Source of the DNA: Gammaproteobacteria bacterium
GTDB lineage: Bacteria; Pseudomonadota; Gammaproteobacteria; UBA6429; Thiohalophilaceae
Length of the DNA stretch: 64,000 bases
Direction: 5' to 3'
Assembly: GCA_016194635.1 (NCBI GenBank)
Contig: JACQBC010000010.1
Span: 1 to 64,000, forward strand
The notes below the pieces were generated by a model that was not told the DNA's origin, did not search any database, and was given only the letters and a program-made list of their open reading frames with translations. Below are positions 34,434-43,444 of this stretch, in pieces (position 1 is the stretch's first letter; every line of letters starts with the position of its first letter). A program made the position numbers and the translations under genes.

Positions 34434-37400
34434 ATGTTTAAAAAAGTCTTGATAGCGAATCGGGGGGCGATTGCAACGCGCATCATCCGCACTTTGCGCC
34501 GCTTGAGTGTGAGCGCGGTTGCTGTGTATGCCGAGGCCGATGTTGATTCATTACACGTAAGCCAAGCCGATGAGGCATGGTCCCTGGGCGAGGGCCGTGC
34601 ACGAGACACCTATCTTGATCAGGATAAAATACTGTCGATCGCCCAACAAGCCGGGGTTGACGCGATCCATCCAGGGTACGGATTCTTGAGTGAAAACCCG
34701 GACTTTGTACTGCAATGTGAGGCGCGTGGGATGGTCTTTATCGGCCCCAGCGCCGAACAGATGCGCGCCTTTGGATTGAAACATACCGCGCGGCGTCTTG
34801 CACAACAAAATGCTATTCCATTGTTACCGGGCAGCGATCTTCTACAGGATCTACAGCACGCCCAGGATACAGCCAATAACATCAACTACCCCGTCATGCT
34901 CAAGAGCACGGCCGGTGGCGGCGGCATCGGCATGCAAGTATGCCGCAATGACGAAGAATTGCGCCGCGGGTTTGATTCGGTACGGCGTTTGAGCGAGAAT
35001 AACTTTGCGAACAACGGCGTCTTTATAGAAAAATTCATCGAACACGCGCGCCACATCGAAGTGCAAATTTTTGGCGACGGCCGGGGCAAGGCGGTTGCCT
35101 TGGGAGAACGCGATTGCTCCACCCAACGGCGTAACCAAAAAGTCATCGAAGAAGCCCCCGCCCCAGGGATTACCCCTGCACTACGCGCAGCATTACACGC
35201 CACCGCATTGCGTTTAATGCAGGCGGTTCACTACCGCAACGCCGGCACGGTAGAATTTGTTTATGATCACACCACACACCAATTTTACTTCCTAGAAGTC
35301 AATACCCGCCTGCAAGTTGAACACGGGGTTACTGAACAGATTTATGCTGTGGACTTGGTAGAGTGGATGTTACGTCTGGCCTGTGGTGATATGACCCGGT
35401 TACCGACGCCACCCACTCCTCAAGGACATGCGATCCAGGTGCGTCTGTACGCCGAAGACCCCCACAAAGAGTTTCAGCCCTGCGCAGGTTTACTCAGCCA
35501 GGTTGATTTTCCTCAACAACCCAACCTACGGGTGGATCACTGGATAGAAAGCGGCTGTGAAATTTCGCCCTGGTTTGACCCACTGCTGGCTAAATTAATC
35601 GTAAACGCGCACGATCGCGAACAAGCACTGCAACAGATGACCAGTGCCTTGAGCAATAGCCACGTATATGGTATTGAGACCAATTGTGATTATTTGCGTG
35701 CGGTGCTGAACAGTGAACTATTCATGCAAGGTAGGATCACCACCCGTTATCTTGACCAGTTTGTATACCATCCCCACAGCATGGACGTGATCAATGCTGG
35801 AACCATGACAACGATCCAAGATTATCCTGGGCGCAGTGGTTACTGGGATGTGGGGGTGCCACCTTCGGGACCGTTTGACGATTATTCGTTTCGCCTGGGC
35901 AACCGCCTACTGGAAAACAGCGCCGATAGCGCCGGCTTGGAAATCACACTCAACGGCCCCACCCTGAAATTTAATTGTCCCGCCCAAATTGTTTTAAGCG
36001 GTGCTCTTCTGCAAGCCACACTGGATGATGCAACAGTTCCCTTTTGGCAGATCATCACCGTTCAAGCGGGACAAATATTGAAGCTGGGTAAGGTTATTCA
36101 CAGCGGAGCCCGTAGCTACGTATTATTTAAACACGGTATTGACTGCCCCGCCTACCTTGGCTCGCGCGCCACGTTTACATTGGGACAATTCGGTGGCCAC
36201 GCGGGCCGTGCGCTGCGCGCCGGTGATGTGATGCATTTGCATCCGCTCCTAATGCCGGTGGCGACAGCGGTTATCCCACCCGCGGTGCAACCCTCGATCA
36301 CGCACCACTGGACACTGCGTGTGATCCCGGGCCCGCAGGGTGCTCCTGAATTTTTTGCCTGTCAAGACATTGAAGATTTTTTCAGCCACGCTTGGGAAGT
36401 ACATTATAACTCCAGTCGAACCGGGATCCGTTTGCTTGGCCCCAAGCCGCGCTGGGCGCGCAGCGACGGTGGTGAAGCCGGCATGCATCCATCCAATATT
36501 CACGACAATGCCTATGCCATTGGCGCAGTCGACTTTACCGGCGATATGCCGGTGATTCTCGGGCCCGACGGTCCGTCATTGGGCGGGTTCGTCTCGCCCG
36601 CTACCGTTATTACCGCTGATCATTGGAAACTCGGTCAACTCAAGGCGGGTGACACGCTGCGCTTTGAACCCGTGAGTATCAACGATGCCATAGCATTGGA
36701 GTTGGTGCAGCTACACCAACTCCGGACCTTGCAACAGGCGGACGGTGACTATACCACCGCAACACGTGCTGTACCGATCTTAGGAACGCGCACAACAAAC
36801 CAGCAGGCGATACAAGTCTTGTATCGAGCGGCGGGCGATAAATTCCTGCTGGTTGAGTACGGCCCTATGGTGTTGGACATTACCCTGCGGTTTCGTGTGC
36901 ATGCGTTGATGTTGTGGTTACAGCAACACACCGTTGCAGGTATGTTGGAGCTCACGCCGGGGATCCGTTCCCTGCAAATCCACTATGACCATCTGCGTTT
37001 ACCGTTAAATAAACTTCTCGATCTATTGGAGCGCGCCGAACAAAGTTTGGCGCAGATTGATCACCAGGAGCTACCTTCGCGCAAGGTATATTTACCTCTG
37101 AGTTGGGATGACACCGCCTGCCAACTCGCCATTGACAAATACATGCAATCCATCCGTGGCGATGCGCCATGGTGTCCCAACAATATCGAGTTTATCCGCC
37201 GCATTAACGGCTTGGGTAGTATCGAGGCGGTAAAAAATATTGTGTTTGCGGCGGATTATTTGGTAATGGGATTAGGCGATGTATACCTCGGCGCTCCCGT
37301 GGCCACGCCATTAGATCCGCGTCACCGCTTGGTAACTACCAAATACAACCCGGCCCGCACCTGGACGGCAGAAAATTCCGTTGGGATCGGCGGTTCGTAT

Positions 37401-38024
37401 CTTTGTATCTACGGCATGGAAGGCCCGGGAGGTTATCAATTGATTGGCCGGACACTGCAGATGTGGAATCGCTATCACCGCAGTCAAGCATTTGATAAAC
37501 CTTGGCTATTGCGGGTATTCGACCAAATTCATTTCTACCCGGTAACCGCGCCAGAACTCCAAACGATCCGTAAAAATTTCCCCAAAGGGCGCTATACCTT
37601 AAATATCGAACCCACCACCTTCAAATTAAAGGATTACCAGGCATTGTTGGCGGAACACCAGGAGGACATTGCCTGTTTCACACAACAGCGTCAAGCTGCC
37701 TTTGCCGCGGAGTTGCAACGCTGGGTGAGTTCAGGACAGATCCACTTTGAATCCAGCCAAGATTTCACCCTCGATACCACCACCACTCAGATTCTTCCGC
37801 CTCACTGTACCGCCATCGAAAGTCCGGTGGCGGGCAGTGTCTGGAAACTGCTGGTCAGACAAGGCGACAAAGTCGAACTCGGTCAACCCCTGCTTATTCT
37901 CGAATCCATGAAAATGGAGATCGAAATCACCTCCTCCCAAGACGGCAGTGTTTATGCCACGTTGCAGCAGGAGGGTAGTCAAGTAAATGCAGGCCAATCC
38001 CTGCTCATTCTACAGGAGAATTAA
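34434..38024 (+). CDS. biotin-dependent urea/guanidine carboxylase
   Basis: The protein has 1196 residues, the standard size for urea carboxylase. Domains in order: biotin carboxylase (about 1-450; KVLIANRGAIATRIIRT, HPGYGFLSENPDF, KSTAGGGGIGMQVC, EKFIEHARHIEVQIFGDG, EVNTRLQVEHGVTE); KipA/KipI-like AHS carboxyltransferase region (about 460-1020; GRSGYWDVGVPPSGPFDDYSFRLGNRLL, NIHDNAYAIGAVDFTGDMPVILGPDGPSLGGF); and a C-terminal biotinyl domain with LESMKME, where K1160 would carry biotin. It uses ATP and bicarbonate. In riboswitch-controlled operons with DUF1989 genes, guanidine rather than urea is the physiological substrate, so the product would be carboxyguanidine. The assignment of substrate rests on context. 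Confidence 0.93.
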   Translation: MFKKVLIANRGAIATRIIRTLRRLSVSAVAVYAEADVDSLHVSQADEAWSLGEGRARDTYLDQDKILSIAQQAGVDAIHPGYGFLSENPDFVLQCEARGMVFIGPSAEQMRAFGLKHTARRLAQQNAIPLLPGSDLLQDLQHAQDTANNINYPVMLKSTAGGGGIGMQVCRNDEELRRGFDSVRRLSENNFANNGVFIEKFIEHARHIEVQIFGDGRGKAVALGERDCSTQRRNQKVIEEAPAPGITPALRAALHATALRLMQAVHYRNAGTVEFVYDHTTHQFYFLEVNTRLQVEHGVTEQIYAVDLVEWMLRLACGDMTRLPTPPTPQGHAIQVRLYAEDPHKEFQPCAGLLSQVDFPQQPNLRVDHWIESGCEISPWFDPLLAKLIVNAHDREQALQQMTSALSNSHVYGIETNCDYLRAVLNSELFMQGRITTRYLDQFVYHPHSMDVINAGTMTTIQDYPGRSGYWDVGVPPSGPFDDYSFRLGNRLLENSADSAGLEITLNGPTLKFNCPAQIVLSGALLQATLDDATVPFWQIITVQAGQILKLGKVIHSGARSYVLFKHGIDCPAYLGSRATFTLGQFGGHAGRALRAGDVMHLHPLLMPVATAVIPPAVQPSITHHWTLRVIPGPQGAPEFFACQDIEDFFSHAWEVHYNSSRTGIRLLGPKPRWARSDGGEAGMHPSNIHDNAYAIGAVDFTGDMPVILGPDGPSLGGFVSPATVITADHWKLGQLKAGDTLRFEPVSINDAIALELVQLHQLRTLQQADGDYTTATRAVPILGTRTTNQQAIQVLYRAAGDKFLLVEYGPMVLDITLRFRVHALMLWLQQHTVAGMLELTPGIRSLQIHYDHLRLPLNKLLDLLERAEQSLAQIDHQELPSRKVYLPLSWDDTACQLAIDKYMQSIRGDAPWCPNNIEFIRRINGLGSIEAVKNIVFAADYLVMGLGDVYLGAPVATPLDPRHRLVTTKYNPARTWTAENSVGIGGSYLCIYGMEGPGGYQLIGRTLQMWNRYHRSQAFDKPWLLRVFDQIHFYPVTAPELQTIRKNFPKGRYTLNIEPTTFKLKDYQALLAEHQEDIACFTQQRQAAFAAELQRWVSSGQIHFESSQDFTLDTTTTQILPPHCTAIESPVAGSVWKLLVRQGDKVELGQPLLILESMKMEIEITSSQDGSVYATLQQEGSQVNAGQSLLILQEN

Positions 38025-38026
38025 AC

Positions 38027-39826
38027 ATGGATATGACGGTAGCGGGATTAACCCGCGCTTATCGCAGCGGCGAATTAACACCCGATCTACTCATCGAGCA
38101 AATCTTGCAACGCTGCGCGCATTATACGGACTGGAATATTTGGATCTACCGCCTAACCCGCGCTGAATTAGAACCTTACATCGCGGCATTACGCACAAAG
38201 TCCCCGCAGACATTGCCATTGTATGGCATTCCCTTCGCTATCAAGGACAATATTGATCTGGCCGGTATACCTACCACCGCCGCATGCGCGGCGTATACTT
38301 ACATCCCACGTGAATCTGCGCTGGTGGTTCAGCACTTGATTGAAGCCGGTGCAATCCCTGTTGGTAAAACCAATATGGATCAATTCGCCACCGGTTTAGT
38401 CGGCACCCGCTCGCCCTGGGGCGCCTGCCGCAATGCCTTTAATCCCAAATATATTAGTGGTGGTTCCAGTTCCGGCTCGGCGGTGGCCACCGCGCTTGGC
38501 TTGGTCAGTTTTGCCTTGGGTACTGATACGGCGGGTTCGGGTCGTGTACCGGCGGCATTTAATAATATTATTGGGGTAAAACCTACGCGCGGCATAATCA
38601 GCCTGCGCGGGGTGGTACCGGCCTGCCGTAGCTTAGACTGTGTGAGCCTGTTCGCCTTGACGAGCGACGATGCCAATACGGTGTTGCATCATATGACGGG
38701 ATTCGACACGCAAGATCCCTATGCACGCCCCCTCGCGTTTAATAATAACCACCGTCACTACGGCATGCCCCTGGGTGAATTTAGCTTCGGCGTCCCCGCC
38801 GCCTCGCAATTGGAGTTCTTTGGCGATCACCCCGCCCAACGGCTGTTTAACACCACTGTCGCGAGATTCGAGGCCTTGGGAGGGAAAAAACAAATCATCG
38901 ATTTCACCGCCTTCCAACACGCCGCACAGTTATTATACGACGGCCCGTGGTTAGCGGAACGGTATGTGGCGATTGAATCGATCATCACTGCCCAGCCTGG
39001 GGCGTTATTGCCGGTGATCAATACGATCATCGCTGCCGCCGTTAAACTATCGGCGACGGATACCTTCAAAGCCTTTCATCAATTACAGTACTACCGCACT
39101 CAAACCGATACTCTACTTCGTAACTTCGATTTTCTACTCACGCCAACCAGCGGCACGATCTATACCATTGATCAAATACACTCCGATCCGATTGGTTTGA
39201 ACCGTCGACTCGGCTATTACACCAATTTTATGAACCTGCTGGATTATGCCGCGATCGCGCTCCCGGCGGGATTTCTCGACAACGGTCTACCCTGGGGCAT
39301 TACCCTGACCAGTCACGCCATGCAGGATCGCAAATTACTGGGCTTTGCTAATCGATGGCAACAGGTATTGCAGTTACCCTTGGGCGCGACGCAATCGCCA
39401 TTACCCCCTAGCCGCGCGACACCGATAACCTTGAACACTACCGTTCCCGTCGTGGTCTGTGGCGCGCATCTGGACGGCCTGGCCTTGAATTGGCAATTAC
39501 GTGAACGTGGTGCCCTACTCGCGGAGAAAACCACAACCGCCAAAGCCTATCGCTTCTATGCGCTGGCCGGTGGACCGCCGTACCGCCCTGGTTTGATCCG
39601 GGACGCTCATCAGGGTGCGATGATCGAAGTGGAGGTTTGGGATATTTCCGCGCAGGAATTCGGCGGTTTTGTCGCTGCGATCCCCGCGCCACTGGGTATG
39701 GGCAAGATCGAACTGGCCGATGGACGCTGGTTGCCAGGGTTTATCTGCGAAGCGTACGCCGTATTAGACGCGCAAGAGATTACCTCCTACGGTGGCTGGC
39801 GGAGATTTATTGCCGATAAAACCTAA
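38027..39826 (+). CDS. atzF: allophanate hydrolase
   Basis: The product has 599 residues. The N-terminal amidase-signature domain has the Ser-cisSer-Lys triad K73 (FAIKDN), S147 (in SGGSSSGS) and S171 (GTDTAGSGR), with the same spacing as in characterised AtzF. The C-terminal domain (about 475-595: VPVVVCGAHLDGLALNWQLRERGA, FYALAGGPPYRPGL, EVEVWDISAQEFGGFVAAIPAPLGMG) is the DUF domain that removes the second product. Allophanate is cleaved to two ammonia and two carbon dioxide. It ends the guanidine operon two bases after the carboxylase and converges with the GntR gene. The biuret hydrolase gene 4.5 kb downstream makes the same substrate, so this enzyme likely serves two pathways. Confidence 0.94.
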   Translation: MDMTVAGLTRAYRSGELTPDLLIEQILQRCAHYTDWNIWIYRLTRAELEPYIAALRTKSPQTLPLYGIPFAIKDNIDLAGIPTTAACAAYTYIPRESALVVQHLIEAGAIPVGKTNMDQFATGLVGTRSPWGACRNAFNPKYISGGSSSGSAVATALGLVSFALGTDTAGSGRVPAAFNNIIGVKPTRGIISLRGVVPACRSLDCVSLFALTSDDANTVLHHMTGFDTQDPYARPLAFNNNHRHYGMPLGEFSFGVPAASQLEFFGDHPAQRLFNTTVARFEALGGKKQIIDFTAFQHAAQLLYDGPWLAERYVAIESIITAQPGALLPVINTIIAAAVKLSATDTFKAFHQLQYYRTQTDTLLRNFDFLLTPTSGTIYTIDQIHSDPIGLNRRLGYYTNFMNLLDYAAIALPAGFLDNGLPWGITLTSHAMQDRKLLGFANRWQQVLQLPLGATQSPLPPSRATPITLNTTVPVVVCGAHLDGLALNWQLRERGALLAEKTTTAKAYRFYALAGGPPYRPGLIRDAHQGAMIEVEVWDISAQEFGGFVAAIPAPLGMGKIELADGRWLPGFICEAYAVLDAQEITSYGGWRRFIADKT

Positions 39827-39828
39827 AG

Positions 39829-40503
39829 TTACGGATGTTTATTGCGATACTGTTCGAGCTGGGTTAGCGTCACCGAGCGCGCTATTTCTTGACTTTTACG
39901 GATATGGGCACTCATGGCCTGCTTGGCCTTCTCCTCGTCGCGTAGTTGAATCAGTGTGCAAATTTGAAAATGTTCTTCGTAGGTGTCCAGGATACTCTTA
40001 TCATCCGGAAATCCTAACATGCGAATCGGGCGAATACGATTATTCACATCCTGTAGGTATTCCACTAACACACTATTGCCACCGCCCTTGGCGATACTGA
40101 CATGAAAATTTTCTTCAATTTGTTTGATCGCGACCCGGTTATCGCTATGTTTGCGGAAATTATCCGGATCCCAAAGGTCTGTTAATTCTTGTATGTCGCT
40201 ATTGGACATATGCTGGCAGGCCAGTTCTACCGCCATGGCCTCCAGCGCGACACGCACGGTGTAATAGTCACCGATCAGCGCCATATCCACCGCGCGTACA
40301 TAACACCCTTGCTTCGGCCGGATACTGATTAAACCTTCGACTTCGAGTCGCTTTAGGGCTTCGCGGATCGGCGTGCGGCTGATTTGATAACTATCGGCTA
40401 ATTCAGTCTCAGTAACCCGAGAACCCGGAAACAAATCAAAACTGATGATTTGTCGGCGTAAATCGTGGTAGATCTGTTGGGTTGTTAATCGCTTGGCTCG
40501 CAA
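39829..40503 (-). CDS. GntR-family regulator with FCD ligand-binding domain
   Basis: The product has 224 residues. An N-terminal winged helix (about 5-70: QQIYHDLRRQIISFDLFPGSRVTETELADSYQISRTPIREALKRLEVEGLISIRPKQGCYV) is followed by an all-helical FCD domain (about 80-215) with the metal/ligand-site residues spread through YYTVRVALEAMAVELAC, FHVSIAKGGGN and HFQICTLI...AMSAHIRKS. It is divergent from the BMP-transporter/biuret hydrolase operon and convergent with atzF. A 16-bp palindrome 260 bases upstream of its start is a good candidate for its operator. It likely responds to a metabolite of the biuret/allophanate pathway, which is inference. Confidence 0.92.
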   Translation of the reverse strand: MRAKRLTTQQIYHDLRRQIISFDLFPGSRVTETELADSYQISRTPIREALKRLEVEGLISIRPKQGCYVRAVDMALIGDYYTVRVALEAMAVELACQHMSNSDIQELTDLWDPDNFRKHSDNRVAIKQIEENFHVSIAKGGGNSVLVEYLQDVNNRIRPIRMLGFPDDKSILDTYEEHFQICTLIQLRDEEKAKQAMSAHIRKSQEIARSVTLTQLEQYRNKHP

Positions 40504-40746
40504 GACAAACTCCTTTCTAACAACTCTAGCCGATTAATCCTGGGCTGTATTGCCGACCGGGACTATATGCCACGGCTGCACAGCAACGATCCATTTTTGG
40601 ACCGCCGTGTTCGATGTCTGTGCAAATTAAGCGGCACCTGGATTTGCGCTGCGTATATTTTCTTGCTGCACCTGATAAAAACATTAGCGTTAAACATCAA
40701 TAAGTTATATGTCATATGGACGAACCCGTGTTTATCCCCGCCCACT

Positions 40747-40762
40747 TGGCATATGCCATGCA
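40747..40762 (+). promoter_or_regulatory. candidate sigma-54 promoter upstream of the biuret operon
   Basis: TGGCATATGCCATGCA has GG (40748-40749) and GC (40760-40761) ten bases apart, a strong -24 block (TTGGCA including the base before) and TGCA at -12. The first twelve bases are also a perfect palindrome (TGGCATATGCCA). The predicted start point, near 40773, falls inside the 16-bp palindrome that begins one base after the -12 element. Confidence 0.55.
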
Positions 40763-40778
40763 ACGTTGTATACAACGT
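40763..40778. promoter_or_regulatory. 16-bp perfect palindrome, probable GntR/FCD operator
   Basis: ACGTTGTATACAACGT is its own reverse complement. The core TTGTATACAA closely matches operators of FCD-type GntR regulators, which typically contain GT-N(1-2)-AC at the centre. It sits between a GntR/FCD gene and the operon it probably controls, and covers the predicted transcription start of the sigma-54-like promoter. Binding would be expected to block initiation. Confidence 0.65.
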
Positions 40779-40802
40779 ACTAATGAGGCGTATGGAAAGA
40801 AT

Positions 40803-40861
40803 CCCCCCCACCAAGACCGTCAGCAGCAGGGATGTATTGACGGCGTGTCTTAGTGGGGAGG
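40803..40861 (+). ncRNA. long hairpin in the biuret-operon leader
   Basis: The leader can form a stem of about 16 bp: CCCCAC (40806-40811) with GTGGGG (40853-40858), AAGA (40813-40816) with TCTT (40848-40851), and CCGTCA (40817-40822) with TGACGG (40838-40843). It leaves a C/A mismatch, a four-base bulge and a 15-base loop. Two more G-C pairs are possible at the base. No T-run follows, so it is not an ordinary terminator. It begins about 30 bases after the predicted transcription start. No known riboswitch class is recognised. Confidence 0.4.
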
Positions 40862-40927
40862 TATCCTTTCCAGGTGACTCCGTAATAAGCGGATCGTCCA
40901 CAATAACCTTTTGGGAGAGAAATAATC

Positions 40928-41041
40928 ATGAGGGCAGTTTTTTATCCTACTACAGCGATGCGTAACATCGCCGTGCTGGTTTTGCCGGTATTCATTATGC
41001 TTGTCATTCGCATCCTGAGCCAAGCGGGTTTGGCCATTTGA
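40928..41041 (+). CDS. putative 37-residue single-pass membrane peptide
   Basis: An ATG at 40928 is preceded by GGGAGAGAAATAATC, an acceptable ribosome binding site. The peptide starts MRAVFYPTTAMRNIAVLVL, continues with PVFIMLVIRILSQAGLAI, and has one hydrophobic helix of about 18 residues between a positive start and a short tail. It lies in the leader of the BMP transporter operon, downstream of the sigma-54-like promoter and RNA hairpin. No family is recognised, and short hydrophobic frames can arise by chance. The site and the codon pattern make it worth keeping. Confidence 0.4.
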   Translation: MRAVFYPTTAMRNIAVLVLPVFIMLVIRILSQAGLAI

Positions 41042-41091
41042 GCAAAGTAACCCGATCACCGCACCACGATGATCGCGATGGACAACGAGTT

Positions 41092-41106
41092 TGGCACGCC
41101 GGTCGC
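41092..41106 (+). promoter_or_regulatory. second candidate sigma-54 promoter, proximal to the BMP binding protein
   Basis: TGGCACGCCGGTCGC has an exact -24 consensus block (TGGCACG), and GG (41093-41094) and GC (41105-41106) ten bases apart. The -12 part (TCGC) is weaker. Transcription from near 41118 would give a 115-base leader before the binding-protein gene and bypass the hairpin and membrane peptide. Confidence 0.45.
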
Positions 41107-41233
41107 GTGCAAACCGGTGTCGACTGTCAAATTTGATGTACTCAATTTTGCATCGATGGGCAAAATGAACACATCGCCCCCAATGACTGGCAAGCGGATA
41201 TGGTCATTAAACAATGTAACTGGAGGCATACTG

Positions 41234-42379
41234 ATGAGTCATACTACAAACAAAGGCAAAATCAACCCTGGTCGACGCCGCCTGCTCAAGGGGCTCAGCG
41301 CCTTGGGCGCCGCCGGGCTCATGAACGGATTTGGACCGGCACCCCTCTGGGCTGCCGCCAAAGTAAAAATGGGGTTTATTTATGTCGGTCCGCGTGACGA
41401 CTATGGTTATAACCAAGCCCATTTCGAGGGAAAATCCGCCGTGGCCACACTGGATTGGGTCAAGGCGGTGGATGAAGAAAATGTCCCAGAAACCATCGAG
41501 GTTATTAAAACCATGGAGAGCATGATCAATCTTGACGGCGCCCAGGTCATCTTCCCCACCTCGTTTGGGTATTTTGATCCGCATATTTTAAAAACCGCGC
41601 CCAAATATCCCAAGGTAATGTTCCTGCACTGCGGCGGTTTATGGGATGAAAAGAAACATCCCAAAAATGTCGGCAGTTACTTTGGTTACATCGATGAGCC
41701 GGTTTATCTATCGGGGGTGGTTGCCGGTCACATGTCTAAAACCGGCAAGCTCGGTTATATCGCGGCCATCCCGATTCCACAAGTGCTCCGCAATATCAAT
41801 AGTTTTACGCTGGGTGCGCGCAGCGTCAATCCAAAGATCACCACCAACGTGGTGTTTACCGGCGGCTGGGCCAATCCAGTAAAAGAAGCCGAGGCCGCCA
41901 ATAGCATGGCCGACCAAGGCATTGATGTGTTGACCTGCCATGTGGACAGCCCCAAAGTAGTGGTGCAAACCGCGGAAAAACGTGGCATCTATTGCTGCGG
42001 GTACCACACCGATCAATCGGTGTTGGCCCCCAAGGGATTTTTAACCGGAGCCGAGTGGAACTGGAGCAAGGTCTATATCGATTATGCCCAGATGATCAAA
42101 ACCGGCAAACCCATCCCCAATCTGGTGCGCGGTGGCCTAAAAGAAGGTATTGTGAAAAGTTCACCCTATGGCATGACCGTCACGGCCAAAGCCAAGGAAA
42201 ATGCCGACGCCGTGCGCAAAAAATTCATGGACGGTTCGATGATCGTCTACCAAGGCCCGATGAAGGATAACACCGGTAAAATGGCCATCCCCGCGGGCAC
42301 CCGTTATAGCCAAACCGATATCTGGTTGGAAAGTATGAATTGGTTAGTCGAAGGCGTGATTGGAACCACCAAGAGTTGA
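41234..42379 (+). CDS. BMP-family ABC transporter substrate-binding protein with Tat signal
   Basis: The start at 41234 (MSHTTNKGKINPGRRRLLKGL) has GGAGG eight bases upstream; a longer frame from 41069 is not needed. The N-terminus is a twin-arginine signal (GRRRLLKG followed by SALGAAGLMNGFGPAPLWAAA), so export is probably through Tat. The mature protein belongs to the BMP/PnrA family (KVKMGFIYVGPRDDYGYNQAHFEGKSAV, VIFPTSFGYFD, GSYFGYIDEPVYLSGVVAGHMSKTGKLGYIAAIP, VVFTGGWANPVKEAEAANSMADQGIDVLTCH). Most members bind nucleosides or purines; the biuret hydrolase gene in the same operon suggests biuret or a related ureide here. Confidence 0.9.
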   Translation: MSHTTNKGKINPGRRRLLKGLSALGAAGLMNGFGPAPLWAAAKVKMGFIYVGPRDDYGYNQAHFEGKSAVATLDWVKAVDEENVPETIEVIKTMESMINLDGAQVIFPTSFGYFDPHILKTAPKYPKVMFLHCGGLWDEKKHPKNVGSYFGYIDEPVYLSGVVAGHMSKTGKLGYIAAIPIPQVLRNINSFTLGARSVNPKITTNVVFTGGWANPVKEAEAANSMADQGIDVLTCHVDSPKVVVQTAEKRGIYCCGYHTDQSVLAPKGFLTGAEWNWSKVYIDYAQMIKTGKPIPNLVRGGLKEGIVKSSPYGMTVTAKAKENADAVRKKFMDGSMIVYQGPMKDNTGKMAIPAGTRYSQTDIWLESMNWLVEGVIGTTKS

Positions 42380-42400
42380 TGCTGAGACGATGGGGTTGGC

Positions 42401-43444
42401 ATGCATAATTTTATGGAGTCCATCGCTATACCTACGGCAGCGTTGGTATTCTCGCTACTCATCTTCAGTGGGTTCGTGGCGTTTTCGGGTAACAACGTAC
42501 TGGAGGTGCTGGCGGCAATTTACCAAGGGGCCTTTGGTAGCTGGTTTTCCTGGCAAAATACCCTGGTGCGGGCCGCGCCACTGATGTTAACCGCCCTCTG
42601 CACTGCCTTACCGGCGCGCAGTGGTCTGATTATTATCGGCGGTGAAGGCGCCATGGTAGTGGGAGGGCTGTGCGCCACCCTCACCGGTATCAGCCTCAAC
42701 GGCTTGCCGCCATTTTTTGTCATCAGCAGCATGGCCTGTAGCGGTGTGCTGAGCGGTGGCGCATGGATCGCCGCGGTCGGCGCGCTGAAACATTACCGCA
42801 ATGTCAATGAAACCATCAGCTCTTTATTACTGAATTACATTGCCATCGCCATCCTGAATTTTCTGATATTGGGGCTGTTGCGCGATCCCGCGACGCTCAA
42901 TAAACCCTCTTCCTTTCCGATCGGCGATGCCAATATGCTCGGCACGATCGGTACTACATCAATCCACGCCGGTCTTATCTTTGGATTGGTCGTGTGTGGC
43001 CTACTATGGTTTGTGATCCGCCGCACCACGTTTGGATTTAGCATTGACATGATCGGCGGCAATATCCGCGCCGCGCAGATTTCCGGTTTGGCGGTGGGCA
43101 AGCTGATTATTATTACGTGTTTTCTAGGCGGTGCCGCTGCGGGCTTGGCCGGTATGATCGAAATCGCCGCCGTGCACGGCCGGGCCAACACCTCATTAAA
43201 TGCGGGTTATGGATACGCCGGTATTCTGGTGGCGTTTATCGCCCGTTATAACCCACTGGCGATAATCCCCGTGGCCATATTGCTCGGCGGCATTCGCGCC
43301 AGCAGCGGTTTGTTACAACGTAGTTTTGATCTACCCGATGCCACTACCCTGGTGTTACAGGGTATTATTTTTATCGTGATCCTCGCCAGTGGAGCAGTCT
43401 ATGGTCGTCTTAATTGGTTTAAACCCAAGGGCGACAGCCCATGA
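42401..43444 (+). CDS. ABC transporter permease (BMP/ribose type), first subunit
   Basis: The product has 347 residues with about nine or ten membrane helices, of the BPD_transp_2 class (RAAPLMLTALCTALPARSGLIIIGGEGAMVVGGLCAT, ISSLLLNYIAIAILNFLI, TTFGFSIDMIGGNIRAAQISGLAVGKLIIITCFLGGAAAGLAGMIEIAAVHGR). This is the YufP-like subunit that partners the BMP binding protein. Another ATG four codons in (42413) is possible. Its stop overlaps the next permease start by four bases. Confidence 0.92.
   Translation: MHNFMESIAIPTAALVFSLLIFSGFVAFSGNNVLEVLAAIYQGAFGSWFSWQNTLVRAAPLMLTALCTALPARSGLIIIGGEGAMVVGGLCATLTGISLNGLPPFFVISSMACSGVLSGGAWIAAVGALKHYRNVNETISSLLLNYIAIAILNFLILGLLRDPATLNKPSSFPIGDANMLGTIGTTSIHAGLIFGLVVCGLLWFVIRRTTFGFSIDMIGGNIRAAQISGLAVGKLIIITCFLGGAAAGLAGMIEIAAVHGRANTSLNAGYGYAGILVAFIARYNPLAIIPVAILLGGIRASSGLLQRSFDLPDATTLVLQGIIFIVILASGAVYGRLNWFKPKGDSP

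Noticed and set aside
40567-40965. Long open frame of 132 codons upstream of the BMP operon
   Set aside because: It runs through the sigma-54-like site, the palindrome and the hairpin, has irregular composition and no ribosome binding site. It is treated as a chance frame.
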